The notes under the pieces: model-generated
Databases searched by the model: none
What the model was told of the DNA's origin: nothing
Seen by the model: only the letters and a program-made list of their open reading frames with translations
Translations under genes and position numbers: made by a program
DNA from: Granulosicoccus sp.
Lineage (GTDB): Bacteria > Pseudomonadota > Gammaproteobacteria > Granulosicoccales > Granulosicoccaceae
Length of the DNA: 44,982 bases
Direction: 5' to 3'
NCBI GenBank assembly: GCA_023301795.1
Contig: JALZVU010000091.1
Coordinates: 1-44,982, forward strand
Shown: positions 16,402-25,136 of the stretch, in pieces
Layout of the letters: every line of letters begins with the position of its first letter
Position numbering within the stretch: position 1 is the stretch's first letter

Positions 16402-18210
16402 ATGAGGAAACCTTTCGCCAGATGTCTGGTGAGTGCAACATTGGGTATGCTAGCCATAGGGCTGTCGCAAGCCCATGCGAACGATGAAGTAAAAGAGTTG
16501 GCAGCTGACCCTGCTAACTGGGCGATGCAGACGGGAGATTACGCAAATACCCGTTACAGCAAGCTGAACGAAATAAACATCGACAATGCTAAAGATCTGC
16601 AACCGGTGTGGACATTTTCAACCGGTGTTTTAAGGGGGCACGAAGGTGGACCCTTGATCATTGGCGACACCATGTTTTTACATACGCCGTTTCCCAACCG
16701 CGTGTACGCCATGGACCTCAACGAAGAGGGGCGAATCAAATGGATGTATGAGCCGAAACAGGATCCATCCGTTATTCCGGTTATGTGCTGTGACACGGTG
16801 AACCGCGGTGTCGCCTACGCTGAGGGCAAAGTATTCTTGCATCAGGCAGATACCACTCTGGTGGCGCTTGATGAGAAAACCGGAGAAGTTATCTGGTCTG
16901 TCAAAAACGGTGATGCAGGTAAAGGGGAGACAGGTACTGCTGCACCGATGGTTTACGGTGATAAGGTTTTTCTTGGTATTTCTGGCGGTGAATTCGGCGT
17001 CCATGGGCACATTACGGCCTACAACATAGCTGACGGTTCTCTTGCTTGGCGTGGGTTTTCGACAGGGCCTGATGACATGACGTTGATGGATCCTGAAAAC
17101 ACAACACACCTTGGCCAACCCGTTGGTAAGGATTCAGGAACCGCTACGTGGGAAGGCGACCAGTGGAAAATCGGTGGTGGCACAACCTGGGGTTGGTTCG
17201 CGTTTGATCCTGAAGAGAACCTGGTTTACTACGGTACGGGGAATCCTAGTACGTGGAATCCGGTACAGCGTCCTGGCGATAACCGTTGGTCAATGACAAT
17301 CTTTGCACGCGATATCGATACGGGCATGACGCGTTGGGTCTATCAAATGACACCGCATGACGAGTGGGACTACGATGGCGTCAACGAGATGATCCTTGTT
17401 GATCAGGAGATGGAAGGTGAGATGCGCAAGACGCTCGTGCATTTTGACCGTAATGGTTTTGGTTACACCATGGACCGAGTCACTGGTGAGCTATTGGTTG
17501 CTGAGAAATACGATCCGGTTGTGAACTGGGCAACTCATGTAGACATGAAGACTGGTCGTCCTCAGGTGGTTGCAGAATTCAGTACTCATCAAAACGGTGA
17601 AGATGTGAATACAACCAATGTTTGCCCGGCAGCTTTGGGTACCAAAGATCAGCAACCTGCTGCGTATTCGCCACAGACTGGACTCTTCTACGTGCCAACG
17701 AATCACGTGTGCATGGATTACGAGCCGTTCGAAGTGGAATATACCGCTGGTCAACCTTATGTAGGTGCCACACTGTCTATGTTCCCTGGAGGTCGTGTGT
17801 CGGGTGACGGTACTGACAACCTTGGAAACTTCATCGCTTGGGACGCTGCCAAAGGTGAAATAAAATGGACCATCCCTGAAGCCTTCTCAGTATGGAGCGG
17901 TGCTTTGGCAACTGCCGGGGACGTGGTGTTCTATGGCACATTGGAAGGTCATCTGAAGGCTGTGAACGCTCATACAGGCGAAGAGCTGTATCGCTTCAAG
18001 ACACCATCGGGCATCATCGGTAATGTCACAACTTGGGAGCACCAGGGTAAGCAGTACATCGGTGTTCTGTCTGGTCTTGGTGGTTGGGCAGGTATTGGAT
18101 TTGCTGCAGGTCTTACAGGTGACACTGATGGCTTAGGTGCAGTTGGCGCCTATAAATCACTATCCAGTTACACCTCACTGGGTGGCGTACTAACGGTGTT
18201 TGCACTTTGA
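16402..18210 (+). CDS. xoxF: Lanthanide-dependent methanol dehydrogenase XoxF
   Basis: A periplasmic PQQ quinoprotein that oxidises methanol (and often formaldehyde or other alcohols), passing electrons to cytochrome cL. 602 aa: signal peptide to about residue 26 (QAHA), then the eight-bladed propeller. The vicinal disulfide is C129-C130 (MCCD). The metal/active site shows E197 (GGEFG), N281 (TGNPS), the catalytic Asp323 and, two residues on, Asp325 (motif DEWDYDG). This second Asp is the hallmark of XoxF; calcium-type MxaF has Ala there. The ATG at 16402 has a GGAG site 7 bases upstream; the GTG at 16390 overlaps that site and is rejected. No mxaI small subunit follows. Confidence 0.97.
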   Translation: MRKPFARCLVSATLGMLAIGLSQAHANDEVKELAADPANWAMQTGDYANTRYSKLNEINIDNAKDLQPVWTFSTGVLRGHEGGPLIIGDTMFLHTPFPNRVYAMDLNEEGRIKWMYEPKQDPSVIPVMCCDTVNRGVAYAEGKVFLHQADTTLVALDEKTGEVIWSVKNGDAGKGETGTAAPMVYGDKVFLGISGGEFGVHGHITAYNIADGSLAWRGFSTGPDDMTLMDPENTTHLGQPVGKDSGTATWEGDQWKIGGGTTWGWFAFDPEENLVYYGTGNPSTWNPVQRPGDNRWSMTIFARDIDTGMTRWVYQMTPHDEWDYDGVNEMILVDQEMEGEMRKTLVHFDRNGFGYTMDRVTGELLVAEKYDPVVNWATHVDMKTGRPQVVAEFSTHQNGEDVNTTNVCPAALGTKDQQPAAYSPQTGLFYVPTNHVCMDYEPFEVEYTAGQPYVGATLSMFPGGRVSGDGTDNLGNFIAWDAAKGEIKWTIPEAFSVWSGALATAGDVVFYGTLEGHLKAVNAHTGEELYRFKTPSGIIGNVTTWEHQGKQYIGVLSGLGGWAGIGFAAGLTGDTDGLGAVGAYKSLSSYTSLGGVLTVFAL

Positions 18211-18229
18211 TTTAGCAAGCACGCTCATC

Positions 18230-18301
18230 GGCGCATCTCTACTGAACGTTTGGTAGGGATGTGCCTTTGGTTGAGGCGTCATCTGGCACGTTTGGATGAC
18301 G
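18230..18301 (+). other. Two tandem hairpins between xoxF and xoxG
   Basis: The first hairpin pairs GGCGCATCTCTAC (18230-18242) with GTAGGGATGTGCC (18253-18265): 13 pairs with two G-U wobbles and a 10-base loop, followed by TTTGGTT. The second pairs CGTCATC (18277-18283) with GATGACG (18295-18301). Neither has a full T-tract. They probably protect the 3' end of xoxF mRNA or terminate part of the transcription, lowering xoxG relative to xoxF. Confidence 0.65.
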
Positions 18302-18359
18302 GTGTTTCAGCCATACCAGCTTGCGTTTTTCACATCATTGTTTGGAAAAAAATTTTGTC

Positions 18360-18785
18360 ATGACCCGATACTTTGCAATTCTTCCTGCGATTTTCATTGT
18401 TGCGATAGCTTCTTCTTCCAGCCACTCCTCAGAAGCGGCGCCAGAATATGTTGTGCAGGATGGGCAAGTCGATAAAGCCACGTTCAACGGCTATCGTCGT
18501 TTCCACGGTACCTGCCATGCATGCCATGGGCAAGATGCCTTGGGTGGAAGCTTTGCTCCCTCGTTGGTGGAATCCTTGAAAACGATGGACTACGAGGCCT
18601 TTAAACAGACTGTTCTCGAAGGGCGGCAGGTGACAGACGCATCTGGTGCGGTAAACGCTATGCCATCGTTCGGAAACGATAAGAACATTACCAAGCACCT
18701 TGATGATATCTATCGCTACCTGGCAGCGCGTTCTGATGGCGTGCTGGATCCGGGCCGGCCCCCCAAGTTGCCAAAGCCGAAATAG
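18360..18785 (+). CDS. xoxG: c-type cytochrome, XoxG-like electron acceptor
   Basis: A 141-aa precursor with signal peptide (about 1-27) and one haem c motif CHACH (52-56); Met101 in AMPSF is the likely axial ligand. Cytochrome cL is the known electron acceptor of methanol dehydrogenases, and its place 149 bases after xoxF and before xoxJ fits XoxG. It is shorter than many cytochromes cL, so it is a compact form. The ATG at 18360 is chosen over a TTG at 18321 because it begins the signal peptide directly. The tail is rich in Pro and Lys. Confidence 0.87.
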   Translation: MTRYFAILPAIFIVAIASSSSHSSEAAPEYVVQDGQVDKATFNGYRRFHGTCHACHGQDALGGSFAPSLVESLKTMDYEAFKQTVLEGRQVTDASGAVNAMPSFGNDKNITKHLDDIYRYLAARSDGVLDPGRPPKLPKPK

Positions 18786-18840
18786 CGATAAAGACAGTAC
18801 AGACGATGACCATAGCGTTGAACGTTGTCAGAGATATGCA

Positions 18841-19680
18841 ATGAAGGTAGCTCGCACGGTTGTCCCTGGTTTGGTCATAGCGCTGGTTTTGTCGATAGTG
18901 GCGTCTCAAGCGCACGCCGCGGGTTCTAATCGTCAGGCGCTTACCACAGCGCATCTTCGTGTCTGTGCAGATCCCAACAACTTGCCTTTCTCCAATGATT
19001 CTGAGGAGGGGCTGGAAAATCGAGTGATCGATCTACTGGCCAAAGAGCTTGGCAAGGAGGTGCGCTACACCTGGTTTCCACAGTCGGTAGGTTTCGTGAG
19101 AAACACATTGCGGATTCGGCAATGCGATCTTATCTCCGGAATCACAACCACTAGTGAGAAGGTACAAAACACCAATCCTTACTACCACTCGGCTTATGCA
19201 ATTGTTCAGCGCACATCCTTGCAGCCGCCTATTACATCTATGGCCGACGAACGGTTGAAATCTCTAAGGTTGGGAGTCGTCGCTGGCACACCACCAGCCG
19301 ACATTCTTGCTGTGAATCAGCTGTTATCCAACGTCAAGCCCTACCATTTGGTAGCGGACACTCGGCGTGACGCACCAGCGCGTGACGCTGTGATGGATGT
19401 TGCGTCCGGTGAGACCGATGTAGCGTTCATCTGGGGACCCATTGCCGGGTATTTTGCCAAGCAGGCAGAGGAACAGCTGCTCGTTACACCCTTGCTGGAA
19501 GAAGATAATCGTGTGCGGATGAACTACCGCGTCTCAATGGCGGTGAGGTTCAACGAGACTGACTGGAAGCGTACTGTGAACGCGGCGCTAAGTAAAATAC
19601 AACCGCAAATCGATGAGATCCTTCAGGACTATGGTGTGCCGTTACTCAACGACAGGGGAGAGTGGTTGGCGCAGCCTTGA
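18841..19680 (+). CDS. xoxJ: XoxJ-type periplasmic binding protein
   Basis: A 279-aa secreted protein of the family 3 solute-binding fold, annotated elsewhere as quinoprotein dehydrogenase-associated putative substrate-binding protein. Signal peptide cut near AHAAG (about 25). The mature N-terminus LRVCADPNNLPFSN is the diagnostic family motif; a second Cys occurs in RQCDLISG. XoxJ/MxaJ is needed for methanol dehydrogenase activity, with a proposed role in activating the apo-enzyme. The longer frame from 18700 would overlap xoxG, so ATG 18841 is used, although its ribosome site is weak. It follows xoxG by 55 bases. Confidence 0.92.
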   Translation: MKVARTVVPGLVIALVLSIVASQAHAAGSNRQALTTAHLRVCADPNNLPFSNDSEEGLENRVIDLLAKELGKEVRYTWFPQSVGFVRNTLRIRQCDLISGITTTSEKVQNTNPYYHSAYAIVQRTSLQPPITSMADERLKSLRLGVVAGTPPADILAVNQLLSNVKPYHLVADTRRDAPARDAVMDVASGETDVAFIWGPIAGYFAKQAEEQLLVTPLLEEDNRVRMNYRVSMAVRFNETDWKRTVNAALSKIQPQIDEILQDYGVPLLNDRGEWLAQP

Positions 19681-19779
19681 CACTCGTCTGGATTATCGAT
19701 GACGTTATCAGAACCTTGCAAAGAAAAAATTATGTGCAGATGGGCTTCCCTTTATATGATTAATTTCGGTTAGTTGCTC

Positions 19780-20358
19780 ATGACACGCAACAATCGGTTC
19801 AAGCTTAGTGTTTGTCATATTGCATGGATTGTGTGCCTGTTGTCGGTCAATGGTTTGTATGCTTCAGATGAGGTCGATGAACCTACTGGCTACAGACTTG
19901 ACTACTACGACGATACGGTGCCAGAGACACTTAAAGGTGCCACGCGTGTCACTGCAATAGATATCGTCAAGCTTCAGTCAACGCAGGACGTACTGATTGT
20001 TGATGTTATACCAGAGCATCGGCGTCCAGATACGTTACCGGAGGGGCAACTATGGTTTCCAGTGGATCATGAAGGCGTTGCTGGTGCGTTGTGGTTGCCC
20101 GATGTTGGGTATGGTGCCTTGTCCGGAACCACGGAGCAGTATTTCAGAAATCATTTGAAAGCTGCAACCGACTCAAACCTCTCGGCACCGGTGGTTTTCT
20201 ATTGCCGAATAAACTGTTGGATGTCGTGGAACGCAGCCAAGCGCGCTTTGTCTTACGGGTACACGACCGTATTCTGGTTTGCAGATGGAATCGATGACTG
20301 GAGATTTGAAGGACTGGAAACCGCAAACTTAACGCCCGCCCCTGGTGTCAGGCATTAG
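19780..20358 (+). CDS. PQQ-dependent catabolism-associated Cys/Trp-motif protein (rhodanese-like)
   Basis: A 192-aa secreted protein. Signal or anchor at about 10-28, then a rhodanese-like domain whose active-site loop is C142-RIN-C146-W147 followed by MSWNAAKRAL. This signature marks the family named 'PQQ-dependent catabolism-associated CXXCW motif protein'. C142 would be the rhodanese catalytic cysteine; the second Cys could form a redox pair. The role is unknown, perhaps thiol/disulfide or sulfur transfer in the periplasm near XoxF or its cytochrome. Start at ATG 19780; the TTG two codons upstream is less likely. The gene is 99 bases after xoxJ. Confidence 0.87.
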   Translation: MTRNNRFKLSVCHIAWIVCLLSVNGLYASDEVDEPTGYRLDYYDDTVPETLKGATRVTAIDIVKLQSTQDVLIVDVIPEHRRPDTLPEGQLWFPVDHEGVAGALWLPDVGYGALSGTTEQYFRNHLKAATDSNLSAPVVFYCRINCWMSWNAAKRALSYGYTTVFWFADGIDDWRFEGLETANLTPAPGVRH

Positions 20359-20481
20359 ATGCATAAATCGTAAACTACATTGCCAGTATGTCTTTACAGA
20401 GTGTATGTGACGTTGCACAATCGTACGCAGCGTTTCAAATCTACTGTTCTTGACTTAATACATAACGGAGAATAAGTAAGG

Positions 20482-20913
20482 ATGTTTAAAGGTTTATCTA
20501 GTTCGTTTGCCGCAATAGTAATCATGGTTGCTTCTGCAACTTCATACGCACAAGGCAGTGCCGGTTTGCTGAGCGGTGGCGCGCAAACTCTTCCGCCTAT
20601 CACGTTGTCATCGGGTATGCCCTTGGCAGACGAGCCTTATGTTCTGCAATCTGGCGAATACTACGAGATAGATATTGTCTGTGACGGTTCTGCAGAGCTG
20701 GCTATTAGCGGTTCTGAATTTTTCAGAAATGTCTGGGTAGATGAAGTCGTTATTAACGATATAGAAATTCGCCCATTGGGATTGGATAGTCTGGAATTTG
20801 ATGATGAAGGCACAGCAACGATTAAGTTCATTGCCATAAAGCCCGGTCGATACGAAGTACGAATTCCCGGAACGACCGGTGAGACACAGAAAGCTATATT
20901 CACTATTCAATAG
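20482..20913 (+). CDS. Secreted small beta-rich protein, function unknown
   Basis: A 143-aa precursor with a clear signal peptide (about 1-23, ATSYAQ). The mature part has a single Cys (IVCDGS) and ends with KPGRYEVRIPGTTG and KAIFTIQ, a pattern like the last strands of cupredoxin or other Greek-key domains, but copper ligands (His/Met) are not evident. It is acidic (DEVVINDIEIR, LEFDDEG). A GGAG site lies upstream (20466-20469) and an AAGG just before the ATG. It is only 16 bases before the PQQ-associated ABC binding protein, so it is co-transcribed with the xox set. Not recognised; a metal- or cytochrome-interacting role is possible but unproven. Confidence 0.75.
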   Translation: MFKGLSSSFAAIVIMVASATSYAQGSAGLLSGGAQTLPPITLSSGMPLADEPYVLQSGEYYEIDIVCDGSAELAISGSEFFRNVWVDEVVINDIEIRPLGLDSLEFDDEGTATIKFIAIKPGRYEVRIPGTTGETQKAIFTIQ

Positions 20914-20929
20914 CGTTTGGTAACGTGAT

Positions 20930-22171
20930 ATGTGTCGCAACAGCACCAGAGCCGGACGTCTGTTAGTTCTAAGCCCATCCCGAATGGCTTCAGCACTTGG
21001 CGTATTGCTGGGTGTGGTGCTGTTCAGCAATTCAGTGTCGCAGGCCATAGCCGCTGATGTTGAAGCCACCGTTGTCTATGTCACAAGAGACGAAGATCCT
21101 CACATTCCACTGTCTCTGCTAGATCTGCCTGCGGAAAAGGATGGTTTTCTTGGCGTACAGCTAGCGCGAAACGACAACCAGACAACCGGTGATTTTCTTG
21201 GGCACAGCTACGAGCTTGTTGAGCTTAGTGTGGCCGTTGATGAGAACATAGTCAGCGCTGTTTCAGCGATAGTCGGCAAAGAGCCGGCAATCATTCTGGC
21301 TGATCTTCTGGCCGACGATGTCGTGGCGTTGGCAACAGCTTTCTCTTCAAGCCTGATTTTTAACACTCGCGCACAAGATGATCGCCTACGTAACAGCGAT
21401 TGCAACGCCAATGTGCTTCATGTGGCCCCAAGCCGAACCATGCTGAGTGATGGGCTTGTTCAATTCCTTGTATGGAAACGCTGGGAAGATCTGGTATTGG
21501 TCGTTGGCCGACACGATGCCGACAGGTTGTTTGGAGAGGCATTGAAAAATTCAGTGCAGCGGTACGGCCTGAATCTAATAGAAGAAAAGTCATGGACATC
21601 AGTTCCCGGAGCACGCAGAACTGACTCGGGACATCACAATTTACAGCAGGAAATTCCTACGTTCACACGCTTTAAAGAACACGACCTTGTGTTGGTTGCT
21701 GATGAAACCGATGAGTTTGGGGAATATTTTTCTTACCGTACCAGTGAGCCGCGTCCCATAGCTGGTACTCAAGGTCTGATACCAAGTACCTGGCATCGCT
21801 CGCAGGAGCAGTGGGGTGCTACACAAATTCAGCGACGTTTTCTTAAGCTTGCTGGAAGGTACATGACGCCACGCGATTACAGCGGGTGGGCCGCCATGCG
21901 CAGTATTGGAGAGGCGGTGACACAAACTGGAAGTAGTGCACCTGAAGATATACGCCGTTTTTTATTGTCAGATAAATTCACGTTGGCTGGCTTTAAAGGA
22001 GTGCCCTTGACCTATCGCGGATGGAATGGGCAACTACGTCAACCCATCCTGATTGTGGGGCCTCGCATGCTGGTTAGCGTATCACCACAAGATGGATTTT
22101 TACATCCGGTCAGTCTGTTAGACACGCTTGGATTCGATGAGCCTCAATCGTCCTGTCGGCAATTTCGCTAG
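20930..22171 (+). CDS. PQQ-associated ABC-type substrate-binding protein
   Basis: A 413-aa protein of the family described as ABC transporter substrate-binding protein of PQQ-dependent alcohol dehydrogenase systems (branched-chain amino-acid-type fold). A hydrophobic signal lies at about 20-40 (SQAIAAD), followed by VVYVTRDEDPHIPLSLLD and a two-lobe binding-protein body with YSGWAAMRSIGEAV and FKGVPLTYRGWNGQLRQP motifs typical of the family. In other genomes ATP-binding and permease genes follow; none are present here, so it may act alone as a periplasmic sensor or carrier, or its transporter is elsewhere. It is 36 bases before the beta-propeller gene. Confidence 0.85.
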   Translation: MCRNSTRAGRLLVLSPSRMASALGVLLGVVLFSNSVSQAIAADVEATVVYVTRDEDPHIPLSLLDLPAEKDGFLGVQLARNDNQTTGDFLGHSYELVELSVAVDENIVSAVSAIVGKEPAIILADLLADDVVALATAFSSSLIFNTRAQDDRLRNSDCNANVLHVAPSRTMLSDGLVQFLVWKRWEDLVLVVGRHDADRLFGEALKNSVQRYGLNLIEEKSWTSVPGARRTDSGHHNLQQEIPTFTRFKEHDLVLVADETDEFGEYFSYRTSEPRPIAGTQGLIPSTWHRSQEQWGATQIQRRFLKLAGRYMTPRDYSGWAAMRSIGEAVTQTGSSAPEDIRRFLLSDKFTLAGFKGVPLTYRGWNGQLRQPILIVGPRMLVSVSPQDGFLHPVSLLDTLGFDEPQSSCRQFR

Positions 22172-22207
22172 GTTTTTTTACACTGCCTATCGCACAAGGA
22201 ACATGCT

Positions 22208-23179
22208 ATGAAAAAACACTTTGTTTATTTGCTGGGGCTAGTACTGGCATGTTCCAGCACGTCCAGTGTTGCCTATTCAATCTACGTTTCTAATGAAAAG
22301 GACAACACAATTTCTGTGATAGATGGTGAGTCGCTTGAGGTGATCGACACTATCGATGTGGGTCAGCGTCCCCGCGGAATCGTGATGAGCCATGATGGCA
22401 AGTTGTTATACATGTGCACAAGTGATGACAATCATGTGCAAGTGCTTGATGTCGAAACGCGCAAGGTGCTCCATACACTACCATCAGGACCTGATCCGGA
22501 GCTGATGGCGCTGAGCCCGGATGGTAAGTACCTGTACGTCGCGAATGAAGACGATAACCTTGTAACGGTTGTTGATGTAGAAGAGCGTTTAAAGGTAGTG
22601 GAGATTCCCGTAGGCATTGAGCCTGAAGGTATTGGTCTGAGTCCGGACGGAAAGTGGCTTGTCAATACTTCAGAGACCACTAATATGGCTCATTTTATCA
22701 ACACTGAAACGCTGGAAATTGAGGCGAACGTGCTAGTAGACACCAGACCGCGGGTTGCACAATTTACTCAGGATGGTAGTGAGGTTTGGGTGTCCTCAGA
22801 GATCGGTGGTACTGTCGCTGTCATTGATGCCGACACTAAAGATATCAAGACCCGCATTACGTTTGAAGTGCGTGGTCTGCCTCCGGAAACCATTCAGCCG
22901 GTAGGCATCAAGTTATCCACCGATGGTAGTAACAAAGCCTACATTGCGTTGGGACCCTCTGCCCGAGTCGCTGTTGTCGATATGAGTACGTTTGAGGTAG
23001 AGGACTACCTATTGGTTGGACCGCGTGTCTGGAATCTGGAATTTTCTCCGGATCAAAAGCGACTGTTTACCACTAATGGTGTCAGTGGTGATGTATCGGT
23101 TATTGATCTTGAGAAAAGAAGGGTTATCAAATCTGTGAAAGTGGGGCGCCTGCCCTGGGGTGTGGTGGTACGACCATGA
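22208..23179 (+). CDS. PQQ-dependent catabolism-associated beta-propeller protein
   Basis: A 323-aa secreted YVTN-type propeller. Signal peptide to about residue 22 (SVAYS). Repeated units of the form YVSNEKDNTISVID ... GQRPRGIVMSHDGK ... LYVANEDDNLVTVVD run to the end, giving about seven blades. This family regularly neighbours PQQ dehydrogenases; its function is unknown, perhaps docking or assembly. An AAGGA site precedes the ATG. The stop overlaps the next start as ATGA (23176-23179). Confidence 0.92.
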   Translation: MKKHFVYLLGLVLACSSTSSVAYSIYVSNEKDNTISVIDGESLEVIDTIDVGQRPRGIVMSHDGKLLYMCTSDDNHVQVLDVETRKVLHTLPSGPDPELMALSPDGKYLYVANEDDNLVTVVDVEERLKVVEIPVGIEPEGIGLSPDGKWLVNTSETTNMAHFINTETLEIEANVLVDTRPRVAQFTQDGSEVWVSSEIGGTVAVIDADTKDIKTRITFEVRGLPPETIQPVGIKLSTDGSNKAYIALGPSARVAVVDMSTFEVEDYLLVGPRVWNLEFSPDQKRLFTTNGVSGDVSVIDLEKRRVIKSVKVGRLPWGVVVRP

Positions 23180-23808
23180 AGAATCTAAGACAGTCGGCCA
23201 TGGCATCAATGTTAATGGCTGGTGCATTGAGTTGTTTTACAAGTATTTCGCATGCACAGGAGGTTGATCCGGAATGGCCCTGTATTCAACGGCTTATTCT
23301 GAAGGTATCGCCTGCCACCATGTGGCCCATACCCGTTGAGGAGGGAACGGATACCGAATATCGCAACTACCCGGAAATTCGAAAACTCTCTGAACAACTG
23401 GGTGATATAGAGTTATTCACCACGGAACACCAGCAATTGATCACAATGTTTGCTGAAGGTGTGCCTGAAGCCGAACGTGAAACTTCTCTTACTCTACTGG
23501 CAACTGGTGTTGTTGATGTCAGTAATCGTATTCGCGGTAACTATATACGTGGCATCAAGCGCTACACTCGACAACAGATTGTTATATCTGAGCAAATTGA
23601 AAGTACCCTCAATGAGCTGAGCATATTGCAAGATAATGAAACCGCCAGTGATGGCAAAGCCCGTAGAGAAACGGAAGACACATTGCGCTGGCATGAGCGT
23701 GTGTACGACCAGAGAGAGCGCTCCATGCAGCTATTGTGTGAGCAACCTGTAGAGCTGGAACAGCGGCTTAGTGATGTGTTGAGGTATACGGCTCAATATT
23801 TGCCGTAG
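23176..23808 (+). CDS. Secreted helical protein coupled to the beta-propeller gene
   Basis: A 210-aa protein with a signal peptide (about 1-28, SHAQ). The mature N-terminus has DPEWPCIQR and MWPIPVEEG, then a long helical, charged body (heptad-like, residues 60-200) with a second Cys near the end (LLCEQP). Two cysteines could pair. It overlaps the propeller gene by 4 bases, implying a joint role. I recognise it only as the kind of unassigned protein that accompanies the PQQ propeller. Confidence 0.75.
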   Translation: MKNLRQSAMASMLMAGALSCFTSISHAQEVDPEWPCIQRLILKVSPATMWPIPVEEGTDTEYRNYPEIRKLSEQLGDIELFTTEHQQLITMFAEGVPEAERETSLTLLATGVVDVSNRIRGNYIRGIKRYTRQQIVISEQIESTLNELSILQDNETASDGKARRETEDTLRWHERVYDQRERSMQLLCEQPVELEQRLSDVLRYTAQYLP

Positions 23809-23984
23809 AAAGTGTTCTGCTCCTTCTGATAAGTGCATGAGTCTGTAAAAACGGATTTCAAAGTTATTTTTTCAGGACTACTCATAAGGTGCTTCACGCT
23901 CGTTACATGCTTGAGGAAGAATGCCATGAATGTGTCGTGTAGTGTCACTTGAAGGTTTCAGTCTTAGAGGTTTGTGTTCGGGGT

Positions 23985-25001
23985 ATGCAAGTGAATGTGT
24001 TTCATGAATATTCCAGACTCTACAGTTCACATCGCGTGAGATTTGCTCCACTCAGATCTATGCTGATGGTTTGTTTTTTCGTGCTTGCTTATCTACCTGG
24101 CGTTTTGTCAGCCGCCGATGACAAAAAAGCATCGGATGAGCCGCTTGATTTTGCTTTTACCCAGGTTGCTCCCGGGATGAAAATTCCTATTGATCGTTTT
24201 AGTTTGCATGTTGTCTGTATGGGCAGCGGCAAAACCACGGTGTTATTCGAAGCGGGTTTAGGTGGAAACTCAATGGAGTGGATTCCGGTGCAGAAACTGG
24301 TTTCCGGGCGAGCTCGCGCTTGCATATACGACAGGGCAGGTTACGCGTGGAGTGACCCTTCCCCCAACCCAGGTCATGCACACGCTTTGTCACGTGAGGC
24401 CGACGTGATGCTCGATAAAATAGGCGTCAACGGGCCGCTGATTCTGGTTGGGCATTCGTTCGGAGGGTTTGTTGTTCGTGAATTGGCCTTGCGACGACAG
24501 GCCGACATGTTGGGTATGGTGTTGGTTGATGCCTCGCATGAGAAGCAATTGACTAGACTTGAAAAGCTTGTCGGTAGAAACATGATGCCGCGCGGTAACA
24601 GCTTTTTCGTCTCACCTGTCGAGGTTCCTGAGGCGCTTCCTCGCGACCTGCAACGAAAAATAAAAGCATTTTCGCGTATGCGTAAAACGCATGCGGCCTT
24701 GCACAAAGAGATGCGTTATTTTCGCGAGTCTGCAGACCAGGTAAGTCAAGACAGGGTAGACGTCAGCTATCCAGTTATTGTTATCAGCCGCGGACTCGAT
24801 TTGTATACATCAGATGCGTTGGGAAAACAAAAAACGGCCATCTGGGAAGAGCTGCAGGCGGATCTTGCGGCAATCAGCTCACGATCCAAACGTATCATTG
24901 CAACTAATAGCGGGCACCATATTCATACGGAAAACCCAAGGTTGGTTGCTGATGCCATAAACGACATTCTCGATCTGGAGTCATCGTTGGATGATCAGTA
25001 G
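23985..25001 (+). CDS. Alpha/beta hydrolase, probably secreted
   Basis: The frame opens at a TTG (23949); ATG 23985 gives 338 aa and ATG 24060 gives 313 aa starting directly with a signal-like helix (MLMVCFFVLAYLPGVLSA). The catalytic triad is visible: nucleophile Ser in GHSFGG, Asp in VISRGLDLY and His in NSGHHIHTE. An oxyanion-type motif (LFEAGLGGNS) precedes. This is a general esterase/lipase-type hydrolase; it does not resemble S-formylglutathione hydrolase. It lies 176 bases after the xox-linked operon, in the same direction. Substrate unknown; the exact start is uncertain. Confidence 0.8.
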   Translation: MQVNVFHEYSRLYSSHRVRFAPLRSMLMVCFFVLAYLPGVLSAADDKKASDEPLDFAFTQVAPGMKIPIDRFSLHVVCMGSGKTTVLFEAGLGGNSMEWIPVQKLVSGRARACIYDRAGYAWSDPSPNPGHAHALSREADVMLDKIGVNGPLILVGHSFGGFVVRELALRRQADMLGMVLVDASHEKQLTRLEKLVGRNMMPRGNSFFVSPVEVPEALPRDLQRKIKAFSRMRKTHAALHKEMRYFRESADQVSQDRVDVSYPVIVISRGLDLYTSDALGKQKTAIWEELQADLAAISSRSKRIIATNSGHHIHTENPRLVADAINDILDLESSLDDQ

Positions 25002-25093
25002 TGAGCAAGGGCTTGGCCAATCCCAGAACGACAATGCGTGCTGAGGTTGGTAGCTACGAATAGCATATTGCTAAAAGCTGTCTGTGCGGTGGC

Positions 25094-25125
25094 GTAGAAG
25101 GCCTGGATTTTTCCAAGCCTTCTAC
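25094..25125. terminator. Hairpin between convergent hydrolase and formaldehyde dehydrogenase genes
   Basis: A perfect 9-base stem GTAGAAGGC (25094-25102) / GCCTTCTAC (25117-25125) with extra TGG/CCA pairs inside lies between two convergent genes. No strong T-run follows on either strand, so termination efficiency is uncertain. Confidence 0.5.
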
Positions 25126-25136
25126 TTCTCACTAAA

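Noticed and set aside
16402-18210. Calling the dehydrogenase MxaF (calcium type)
   Set aside because: The motif DEWDYDG has the second Asp (325) diagnostic of XoxF, and no mxaI small-subunit gene follows.
23985-25001. Calling the hydrolase S-formylglutathione hydrolase (FghA)
   Set aside because: FghA belongs to the esterase D group with a GHSMGG-type context and no signal peptide; this protein has a signal-like N-terminus and different flanking motifs.
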